DNA of 64,000 nt from Cyclina sinensis. Lineage: Eukaryota > Mollusca > Bivalvia > Venerida > Veneridae. Both the position numbers and the translations under genes were made by a program. The notes beneath the pieces were generated by a model. That model had not been told where the DNA came from. It saw nothing but the letters and a program-made list of their open reading frames with translations, and did no database searches. Positions 11,201-18,984 of this stretch are shown here, piece after piece; within the stretch, counting starts at the first letter, position 1, and the number at the start of each line of letters is the position of its first letter. The stretch covers positions 28,298,882 through 28,362,881 of the forward strand of contig JAAONU010000006.1 of NCBI GenBank assembly GCA_012932295.1, given 5' to 3'.

Positions 11201-14200
11201 TTATCTTATCTGAATGATGAAATAAGGAAGAATATATTTCCTTCCTGTACGACTTATCTTATCTGAATGATGAAATAAGGAAGAATATATTTCCTTCCTG
11301 TACAACTTATCTTATCTGAATGATGAAATAAGGAAGAATATATTTCCTTCCTGTACGACTTATCTTATCTGAATGATGAAATAAAGAAGAATATATTTCC
11401 TTCCTGTACAACTTATCTTATCTGAATGGTGAAATAAGGAAGAATATATTTCCTTCCTGTACGACTTATCTTATCTGAATGATAAAATAAAGAAGAGGAT
11501 ATTCTTATTAGTGAACAATGGAAAGATACATTCAATGATTCACGTATACAGTATTAACGATAGACTGGTTTCAGACCCAGCAGTTAATAATGTTCCTTAG
11601 TAATGTTAAGCTAAATGATCATTAAGTCCCTTTGTAACTACATATTTATCTTTTCTTGGCTGGAATTGCAGCACTGGAAAAAATGTTACTTTTAGAGAGA
11701 ATAAAACAGTTAATATATATATATGCCATAACAAAAATAGAAAAGGATCATATAGCCTGCAGCCAGGTTATATTAACGAAGATTTGTAGTGACCTTTTAT
11801 TGTTGTTGTTGAATTTATGAAGATAATTTTAATTTTCTTTTATTAAAAATGTTGTCGGTTATGAATATGCTATGATGATGCTAAAAATGATGGTGATGAT
11901 GAGTGGTGATAAAGATAATGCCGATTTAGTGTTGATGATGCAAATGATTATGATGTGGTCGTTGATAGTGTAGTGGTTTTGTTTCTGATGATGTCAATGA
12001 TGTTGGTGATGATAATAAAATATAGAAAACTGGCAATCATAAATCGTGGAGATCAACATGAATGAATGAGTACATGTATAACTTTCCTTTTCAGACAGAC
12101 CACTGTTTACTTGTTGGACAAGGTGCAAATATATTCGCGGAAGAAGTCGGAATAGAGAAAGTCCCGACGGATTCTCTAGTCTCCGAAGAGGCTCGAAGGG
12201 AACTGGATAGTTACGCTGCCTACGGGAACACAGTTAATGACCTGTTCAAACCTAGGTGATGAACATTTCAAATATCAACACAGTATTACCTCCCCTGATC
12301 ACTAAAGTAAGTGCTACACAAGTCGTTGTCAGGTGTGAAACCAGCAAATAAATTTCTTCCTTATTCTATATAAAATTGATAGAGTTCACAGGGTAAAAAT
12401 GCTAAAATCAGCCAAGAAAACTGAGAACTATTTCTAGCCGCCATTCTGAGCTATGATAGACTGAATTGGTGGTTTCATACCTATCAGTAACCGCAGCCGA
12501 CCTGAGAAAGCACTGAATAATGATTTTTTTCTTACCATCATATTGTCATCATTTTATCTATATCCAATAATTTTGCAGATGTTACAGTGGATAAAAATGA
12601 TGGGAATAATATTGATTTCAATATGATTTCTGATTACACAGTCTTTCCAATACGTTATGTCAGTGGTTAAAACTGGTCAACGCGCGATATAGACACTGTT
12701 TAGCCAAAGATTCCCGACAGTCTTAATTTTCTTTTTTGAGTTATTATCACACAATCGATGTAATGTTACTAAGAACAAACGCCTTACGACCAAAGTCATG
12801 TTTACCGCTGAAATAATCCAACTGCGCCAACAAAAAGTATAGAACGCGCAAAAATTACGTCAGGCCTACTTAGGACTACTTTCCTACAGGAAATTATTTT
12901 TTCTTTCTTTTCTTTTCTTTCTATATTATTTTTGTGGTAACAATTTTTGTACCCGTCATAGGTTAAGCAGAGGTCAGTGAACCTTACAAATAATGATATG
13001 TTGTTAAAGAAGACATACAATGTTATATTACGAATAGCAGGGGCGGATCCAGGATTTCAGGTTTGGGGTGGGGGCGCAAACTGTTCGGTCCAATTTGCGT
13101 CCGTTTTCTACCTCATTTCAATGGTTGTGTTTATGCTAGAGTATACTGATTTGGCAGTATCACAAGGGCCTCTGATTATTCAATGTTGAACGATAAATTA
13201 TACATTATTTAAAGACATATTCAAAATAGACCTACAATTACACCTATGGTCCAGGGTGCGCCCCCCCCCACCCCCCGCATCCGCTAGTGAATAGCTATAC
13301 ACATTCAAAATTGTTCAACGAAATTAAGAAAAACACGAACTGTCATTCATATTTTGGTTAACACAACTGAAAACCGGGAACAGTATAGAACGTAATATGT
13401 GGTTTATTCGACATTAACTTGCATACAATTCATAGTCGATGACTGAAGTTACAAGTATATAATTACTGTAAAGATGAGAGATTTTCCCAGAGAGATAGAT
13501 ATTCTAAACATTTATCATAAAAACAAACCAACAAACAAGCGGGGGGGGGGGGGGGGGACTTTGTTATCTCCCTTGTTTCTCATTAGTATTATCAAATAAT
13601 ATGAATAGGTCAAACATGTACGATGTCGCATCAATATTGTAGATACATGTACTCGAAAACAGCATTAAAAACGTAGTGATATTGATAAAAAAACGGGAAA
13701 AAGTAAAACCTCCTATTAACGTTGTAATTCGCCGAAAACAGAGTATTTTTTTTAAACTAATGCTATAAGTAAGATATTTGGTCGCTATGTTTAAGGTTTT
13801 AAGGTATCCGAGCCGAATGAAAAAAAAATAAAATGCAGAAAACAGATTGTCACAAAAATTTGGACGTATTTTTATAGGAATTTTCGGGAATGAGTAGGTA
13901 TAGTAAACATATTTTCTAGACAGACATTATCATTGACTCACAATTTGAACTATGAATACAAATAAACACTAACAATTATATCTTATATTATTATAACTGT
14001 ATATTGCTATTACTTATGGTGCTAATTATTTCAGGAGTTTTAACAACTTATATGCACATATAATTGGAAATCAAAACTTTCAGATTTGTGATTATTCCAT
14101 GTCTCCTCTCCCACACACAGATAGATTTTGCTCGTTTAGTCTTGTTTTTCAAGCCTTCTTCGTTTATAATCTTTTCAGCCTTCTTGACTAATTTTCCTCT

Positions 14201-17200
14201 CTTTTTCTTCATTTCACCTGGCAAATAATCAGTAAGTATTTTTTTGTTTATTTTCCCTCAGCACTGGCATAAGTGCCTTGGAGTTGACTAGTCCCCTGTC
14301 TTCAAAGGATAGAAACCTCATTATCACTGGTTCTGGTTTAGAACCATCTATGAATTTCATTGCCTTTATACTTTCCTCATCAATTTTTTATTAAAAAAAA
14401 AGATTTCATTTTTATTTGATACATGTATTTTCATTTTAAACAACACCTTAGGGGAGCAAAATGTATTTTCTGTTATATTTTTCAAGCAGCAATACTGTTT
14501 CCTTCACTAGGAGCGGATCAGTGGTCCAGTGGTAACGCGCTGAACTGGTAATCAAGGGGTTCCAAGTTCGACCCCCGCTCCTCTACTAACATTGCTAATT
14601 ATTTTTCGGATGAGACTTTAAACCGAGGTCCCATGTATCAGTGCTGTGCACCGAGCATGCAAAAGAACCAGGAGTGTCTCTGGAACAGGATGCTTTCTGT
14701 ATCTTGCACTACCCCCACAACATAAATAACTAATCTCTACAGGGGACGTCGGTGTCATATGAGCAACCGGTATTGATGATAAATAAACTCAAATAGATAA
14801 AAATAGATTCTTCATTTCCTCCATGTAATTCTTAACTTTACTGATTTTGTCACTCTGTTGCTACCTGTCTGCTTGAAATCTGACACTATTTTCTATCTCT
14901 GTGACCTGTTTTTTTTTTAAAAAGATCCTTGACCCCCTTTTTTGAGAGGTGGGGGTGCTGTGGGGGGGGGGGGGTATCAGACACTTCCTCTTCTCTGTTA
15001 CCCAATATTTTTATTAAAACATATGCACGTTATATCATGTTTACTCAGTTTTTAGCTCACCTAGGGCGGTGGCGGATCATTTGATATAAATTGAGTTATA
15101 TAGGAAAATAGCTAACATCCATCATTCTATGATTTTTTAGGTTTTATTTTTAAACTAATAAAAGTGTTCCCTTGATGTGATGTGAAAAAGTCTTCTAAAA
15201 ATGTTTTACATAGTGCATGGCATTAAAGGGACATGCCCTAACCTTCACTGTTTTACATAGTGCACGGCATTAAAGGGACATGCCCTAACCTTCACTGTTT
15301 TACATAGTGCACGGCATTAAAGGGACATGCCCTAACCTTCACTGTTTTACATAGTGCACGGCATTAAAGGGACATGCCCTAACCTTCACTGTTTTACATA
15401 CTGCATGGCATTAAAGGGACATGCCCTAACATTCACTGTTTTACATACTGCATGGCATTAAAGGGACATGCCCTAACATTTACTGTTTTACATAGTGCAC
15501 GGCATTAAAGGGACATGCCCTAACCTTCACTGTTTTACATACTGCACAGCATTAAAGGGACATGCCCTAACATTCACTGTTTTACATACTGCATGGCATT
15601 AAAGGGACATGCCCTAACATTTACTGTTTTACATACTGCATGGCATTAAAGGGACATGCCCTAACATTTACTGTTTTACATACTGCATGGCATTAAAGGG
15701 ACATGCCCTAACATTCACTGTTTTACATACTGCATGGCATTAAAGGGACATGCCCTAACATTAACTGTTTTACATACTGCATGGCATTAAAGGGACATGC
15801 CCTAACCTTCACTGTTTTACATACTGCATGGCATTAAAGGGACATGCCCTAACATTTACTGTTTTACATACTGCATGGCATTAAAGGGACATGCCCTAAC
15901 ATTTACTGTTTTACATACTGCATGGCATTAAAGGGACATGCCCTAACATTTACTGTTTTACATACTGCATGGCATTAAAGGGACATGCCCTAACATTTAC
16001 TGTTTTACATACTGCATGGCATTAAAGGGACATGCCCTAACATTTACTGTTTTACATACTGCATGGCATTAAAGGGACATGCCCTAACCTTCACTGTTTT
16101 ACATACTGCATGGCATTAAAGGGACATGCCCTAACATTTACCGATTATATACTGTCTGTGTGTTTTATTGGCTCAGTCTCTTTAAAATGAAAAAAAATAA
16201 TTGATCATTTAAAGAAAAATAATTGATCATTTAAAGAAAAATAATTGATCATTTAAAGAAGAACATGTTATCGTAAGGCATAGCGCAACAAAGCAATTGT
16301 ACATTTCCAATAAATCTCCTCACAAACATGGTACAACGACAACTTTTTATATAAAGACTTATATTGATGCTTTCAGTTAACCTATTTGTACTTAAAACAG
16401 TTATATTGATGCTTTCAGTTAACCTATTTGTACTTAAAACAGTTATATTGATGCTTTCAGTTAACCTATTTGTACTTAAAACAGTTACAGTGATGCTTTC
16501 AGTTAACCTATTTGTACTTAAAACAGTTATATTGATGCTTTCAGTTAACCTATTTGTACTTAAAACAGTTATATTGATGCTTTCAGTTAACCTATTTGTA
16601 CTTAAAACAGTTATCTGAAATTATGTAAAAAATCAGTAAATACCTTTAACATTTACACAATTTTGAAGATAGTGGAAAACTCAAATTTTCGTGTATGTCT
16701 CTTTAATGACTAAAAATGTATTTTTTTCAGGGTTACTGGTCATGATACTGTAGGTGCAGCTGCAATTGATTGTAACGGAAATATAGCATTCGGAACCTCG
16801 ACCGGCGGAATATCATGCAAGAAACCCGGCCGTGTTGGCGATAGTCCGATAATTGGTAATAATTTTATTCCTTTGTCAAACACAGTGCATACGCTTGGTG
16901 GAGGTAAATGTCGTTAGAATGACAAGTTATCCACAGGTCTGGGTTTTTGTGGCATCAGTGTAACGCAATTTCTACAGTTCCTTCAAGGTCAAGGTGGTCA
17001 AATTTCTCGACCGCAGTCTCCAAAAGTGCATGAAGTTCTTTTGGATTGCACTTCTTTGAATGAATGCATTCAACGTGGCTTAACTATTCGAAGTTGCGTT
17101 TGATGAAAATAAGTTAAAACAATAGAATGTTTATTTCTTATCAGAGATAATGTATTTGTGAAGTTTAGTTTCTTGGGTCATTGCGTTACTTCCAGTTGGT

Positions 17201-17919
17201 GACAGGAAATGTAATATGCCTCTTAAATACATTATGCAGGTTTCCAAGTCAAAACTGAGTTTGCTGGGTGTTATTTCAACATTTATTATATAAAACAGGT
17301 GGCGGTGGCTATGCAGATAACGAAGTTGGCGCAGTATCATGCACAGGTCATGGTGAATCCATCTTGAAGGTGGTGCTTGCACACCAAATTATCACGTTCA
17401 TGAAAACAGGTAGGTTATCTCCCTTTAAGCACTCTGCGCTCAAAATGTACCGATATAATCTTATGTCTGTTCAGGGCCTTAATTAAGGCCACGGTCTTCA
17501 TGCTTGCATTTGGCGCTCGCCACTAAAACTGTACCGTTTTAAACTTATGATTGCACTGCACATGTTGAATCAATAGTAAAAAATCAAACTGTTTTAAAAG
17601 AACAGAAGAAGCAGTTTAAAGTTCAGTGCATATTTCAGAAGCTTGAAACAATACAAAGTTGTATTCTATAATGATCTTTTTGTATTGTATAATCCTTATT
17701 TCTCCGATCATTGTAGGGGTATCAGCTCAAGCCGCAGCTGACAAAGCTCTCGCCAATATGGGGAACAGGGTCAATGGTTATGGGGGAGTTATAGTTGTTA
17801 GTAAGAACGGAGAACATGTGACGTCATTCACAACTGAACAAATGGCATGGGCCTACGCAAAGGAGGGGACACTTCACCATGGAATAAACCCAGGGGAAGA
17901 TCTCACAGAGCCTGTGTAA
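8100..17919 (+). CDS. Isoaspartyl peptidase/L-asparaginase (ASRGL1-like), 3' five exons, 5' end off the window
   Basis: Ntn-hydrolase of the plant-type/ASRGL1 asparaginase family, which cleaves L-asparagine and isoaspartyl dipeptides after autoproteolysis that exposes a catalytic Thr. Exons are 8100-8242, 12095-12255, 16731-16855, 17299-17409 and 17717-17919. All have GT/AG junctions and compatible phases, giving about 247 continuous residues. Seen directly: [14 protein letters not shown] and [13 protein letters not shown] near the end of the alpha chain; the autocleavage site [10 protein letters not shown] with its nucleophile Thr codon at 16747-16749; TSTGGI; GRVGDSP (substrate-binding Arg and Asp); CTGHGES; and the C-terminal [13 protein letters not shown]. 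Human ASRGL1 is 308 aa, so roughly 60-70 N-terminal residues (HGGAG..NAG) are missing. They were not found between 4480 and 8100 and must be upstream of base 1. The residue before the Thr is Asp where human ASRGL1 has Gly. The introns are loaded with minisatellites and MITEs. Confidence 0.93.
8331..8997. mobile_element. TIR element (~660 bp) with ~150-bp imperfect inverted ends
   Basis: 8331-8480 and 8845-8997 are imperfect inverted repeats. The outer tip TTTACTACGGAATCCCG (8331) pairs with TTTAGTACGACATCCCG (complement of 8981-8997). Further in, GTTTGACAG, CTTGTCTYGC, AAAACCTKGCGAGGAA and ACAGGCGAAATTT pair across the arms. TACTA occurs at both edges (8333-8337, 8991-8995), but this may be part of the TIR rather than a target duplication. 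The tip TACGGAATCCCGTTCGG resembles the tip of the 6610 element (TACGGAATACCGTTAGG), suggesting the same family. It has no coding capacity and lies in the ASRGL1 intron. Confidence 0.78.
9010..11500. repeat. 53-bp minisatellite, about 47 units
   Basis: The unit is TTTCCTTCCTGTACGACTTA followed by TCTTATCTGAATGATGAAAT and AAGGAAGAATATA (53 bp; for example 10866 to 10919). The first units use AAGATA and the rest mostly AATATA. Sub-variants (TGTCCGAC, TACAAC, AAAGAAG, ATATAAACC) come in runs, showing segmental duplication. Each unit carries TTCCTT and AAGGAA as an inverted pair, so single strands can fold within a unit. It lies inside the intron between the first two visible ASRGL1 exons. Confidence 0.95.
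11501..12094. other. Intronic sequence with GAT/ATG trinucleotide-rich stretch
   Basis: AT-rich intron. 11870-12020 is rich in GATGATG-type low-complexity sequence. It ends in the acceptor CTTTTCAG before the exon at 12095. No gene was recognised. Confidence 0.6.
12095..12255 (+). CDS. ASRGL1-like exon b
   Basis: It encodes [19 protein letters not shown] to the end of the linker VNDLFKPR. Acceptor TTTTCAG and donor GTGATG; the exon ends in phase 2. The segment is the variable end of the alpha chain that precedes the autocleavage site. Confidence 0.92.
12256..13037. other. Intronic sequence, no feature seen
   Basis: Ordinary AT-rich intron; nothing recognised on either strand. Confidence 0.55.
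13038..13289. mobile_element. Short hAT-like MITE with CAGGGGCGGATCC end
   Basis: The left tip CAGGGGCGGATCCAGG (13038) pairs with the right tip CACTAGCGGATGCGGGGGG (complement of about 13271-13289). The body runs GGTGGGGGCGCAAA on one side and GCGCCCCCCCCC on the other. AATAG flanks both ends (13033-13037, 13290-13294). The CAGGGG start and G-rich subterminal region are typical of non-autonomous hAT elements, but the shared flank is 5 bp rather than the usual 8, so the superfamily is an inference. Confidence 0.65.
13290..14099. other. Intronic sequence with homopolymer tract
   Basis: AT-rich intron. A run of about 18 G lies at 13541-13558. Nothing else recognised. Confidence 0.5.
14100..14395 (-). 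pseudogene. LINE ORF1-like relic (frameshifted)
   Basis: On the - strand, one frame reads about 45 codons including [17 protein letters not shown], which resembles the RRM-like region of L1-type ORF1 proteins (a VIVRFLSxxDRxxV pattern). After one frameshift in an A-rich run near 14240-14250, the reading continues [17 protein letters not shown] and [13 protein letters not shown]. This matches the typical ORF1 C-terminal pattern (DLP-x-E-x-x-x-KR-x-x-L, then an A-x-x-x-G helix). There is no start, no reverse transcriptase and no flanking repeat, so it is a dead fragment in the ASRGL1 intron. Confidence 0.55.
14510..14804 (+). mobile_element. tRNA-derived SINE, copy 1 (best preserved)
   Basis: The 5' 70 bp is tRNA-like, with box A GGTCCAGTGGTAACGCG and box B AAGTTCGACCC closing with CCCGCTCC. 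A conserved body follows (GGTCCCATGTATCAGTGCTG, AAGAACCAGGAGTGTCTCTG, CTTGCACTACCCCCACAAC), and the 3' tail is AAACTCAAATAGATAAA. Copies with the same order of blocks lie at 43793 and 53280, all on the + strand. No 3' CCA-type context or intact cloverleaf argues for a functional tRNA. Confidence 0.85.
15202..16141. repeat. 47-bp minisatellite, 20 units, made from a MITE end plus its flank
   Basis: Units start with TGTTTTACATACTGCATGGC and continue with ATTAAAGGGACATGCCCTAA and CATTTAC. The first starts at 15202 and the twentieth at 16095, exactly 19 x 47 bp apart. Each unit contains a TTAA target site plus the AGGGACATGCCC terminus of the surrounding MITE. Confidence 0.95.
16201..16266. repeat. 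22-bp triplet repeat inside MITE copy 1
   Basis: Three copies of TTGATCATTTAAAGAAAAAT plus AA start at 16201, 16223 and 16245. This is one of the three tandem expansions within the TTAA-flanked element; copy 2 has a single unit. Confidence 0.9.
16358..16614. repeat. 42-bp minisatellite, 6 units
   Basis: GATGCTTTCAGTTAACCTAT plus TTGTACTTAAAACAGTTATATT repeats at 16366, 16408, 16450, 16492, 16534 and 16576. The unit occurs once in MITE copy 2 near 34812. The 84-codon open frame it creates (period [14 protein letters not shown]) is a product of the repeat length and is not a gene. Confidence 0.93.
16731..16855 (+). CDS. ASRGL1-like exon c with autocleavage site
   Basis: Acceptor TTTTTTTCAG and donor GTAATA. 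It encodes [20 protein letters not shown], then TSTGGI and GRVGDSP. The Thr of HDTVG is the expected N-terminal nucleophile of the beta chain. The exon starts only 24 bp after the right TTAA of the upstream MITE. Confidence 0.95.
16856..17298. other. Intron, no feature seen
   Basis: 443-bp AT-rich intron between ASRGL1 exons; it begins with GTAATA and ends AAACAG. Confidence 0.7.
17299..17409 (+). CDS. ASRGL1-like exon d
   Basis: It encodes [20 protein letters not shown] and then [17 protein letters not shown]. Acceptor AAACAG, donor GTAGGT, phase 1 on both sides. TGHGE is the conserved substrate-pocket motif of the family. Confidence 0.94.
17717..17919 (+). CDS. ASRGL1-like terminal exon
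   Basis: Acceptor TTGTAG. It encodes [32 protein letters not shown] and [14 protein letters not shown], with stop TAA at 17917-17919. The ending resembles the human C-terminus (LHFGIDPDD). Confidence 0.94.
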
Positions 17920-18405
17920 AATGTAAACTATTGACTCTAGAAATGCATGCTGCTGAAAAGCAGCTCATATTTTTGAAGGATAGTGTTCCTTCTCTACATC
18001 CTATATCCGCTTGAATAGGCGGGGCTTATAAGCTTATGACTGTAGCATTGTATGTATATTATATATCATGCTTTCATTTAACAATCGTTCATTTAAATGG
18101 CAGTGGCTTATTTTTCTTGTAATCTGTAAAACATGATTCAACAGCTTCGTATTATGAACGTTTATGCTTTGTTTCTTATCGGGTTCGAATCTTAGTAAGT
18201 ATGCAGTTAAAGTATTTAACTTTTCTATTAACCGAATCTGGTGCTCTAACCGTACAAGATTTTTCTATGCTGAAATATAGTGGTAAAACAATGGTAAAAC
18301 TATTTAATTGATAGCACTGGTAACAGCCGCACTGTGACTGTAATTGTTACATAGAATACTATAATGTCTTGAAAACAGAACATTTCTACGTCTTTCTTAT
18401 ATATT

Positions 18406-18411
18406 AATAAA
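18406..18411 (+). promoter_or_regulatory. Candidate polyadenylation signal for ASRGL1-like gene
   Basis: AATAAA about 490 bp after the stop codon, followed within 20 bp by T-rich sequence. It is the first canonical hexamer I see downstream on this strand; no transcript evidence. Confidence 0.4.
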
Positions 18412-18565
18412 GTGTCTCTTTATATACAAAATCAGACTATCATTACTTAATTTGACTATGTTTTTCTGTCTGCATTCTAGCGCGTTATTGTAATGCAACC
18501 ACAATGTACATGGCTTGAAGTTCAAAGAATCGTACAAGAAATTTCTAATTACCGTAGTAATTCAA

Positions 18566-18880
18566 TCAAGCATACGTCCGTTCTTCCGGTGAATGTGAAA
18601 TTACGTTCGTATGTCCGACGTTAGACTAATAAGGCGTCCGATTTTGCCCGCTGTCCGATGATCAAAATTTTAATAACGTCCGATAGTCCGGCGTAGAAAT
18701 TTTATATTGCGTCCGAGTGTCCGGCGCATGAGTTTGTACGTCCGATGATCCGGCGTATGTGAATTATATGCCCGACCGATGCTCCGGCGTTGACTATACT
18801 TTATAGTGCGACCGATGGTCCGGTGCACAAATCTCTTATTCGTCCGATCGTCCGGCGACCGTCCAATCATCCAGCGGGTT
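18566..18880. repeat. Degenerate array of a CGTCCGATNNTCCGGCG motif with AT-rich spacers
   Basis: About eight to nine occurrences of a GC-rich motif (for example CGTCCGATAGTCCGGCG near 18677, CGTCCGATGATCCGGCG near 18739, CGTCCGATCGTCCGGCG near 18841) are separated by 18-24 bp AT-rich spacers of unrelated sequence. The motif is better conserved than the spacers, unlike the other minisatellites here. It lies just downstream of the ASRGL1-like gene. Confidence 0.75.
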
Positions 18881-18984
18881 TCAATAAGATTTTTGGACAT
18901 TTGGAAGACGGTAACTGCCACATTGCCCGGCTTACACCTTCATTTGGGGATCAGCGCAGTTACATAAATTTCAAAATCATCTAA

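Larger units (their letters stand above)
15227..16702. mobile_element. TTAA-flanked MITE (family T), copy 1, 1476 bp after three internal expansions
   Basis: Left terminus AGGGACATGCCC follows TTAA (15223-15226). Right terminus GTATGTCTCT precedes TTAA (16703-16706), so the inverted tip is AGRGACATRC. A short copy of the same family at 34619-34946 matches its internal blocks (TTTTATTGG, ATAAAGACT, CTTTCAGTTAACCTATTTG). Removing 19 x 47 bp, 5 x 42 bp and 2 x 22 bp of tandem duplication from 1476 bp leaves 329 bp, against 328 bp for the other copy. TTAA targeting suggests a piggyBac- or Kolobok-type non-autonomous element; no transposase is present. Confidence 0.85.

Noticed and set aside
9010..11500. 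CRISPR array
   Set aside because: Units are directly adjacent with no unique spacers; the genome is eukaryotic.
13055..13290. G-quadruplex control region
   Set aside because: G/C runs are explained by the terminal regions of a short hAT-like MITE.
14514..14585. Functional tRNA gene
   Set aside because: Head has tRNA-like boxes, but the same head plus a ~220-bp body recurs at 43793 and 53280, so it is a SINE.
16364..16618. 84-aa membrane-like peptide
   Set aside because: Six identical 42-bp units inside a MITE; no start context or family.
18566..18880. CRISPR-like repeat/spacer pattern
   Set aside because: Repeats are only 17 bp and degenerate, spacers are AT-rich and vary in length, and the context is a eukaryotic intergenic region.
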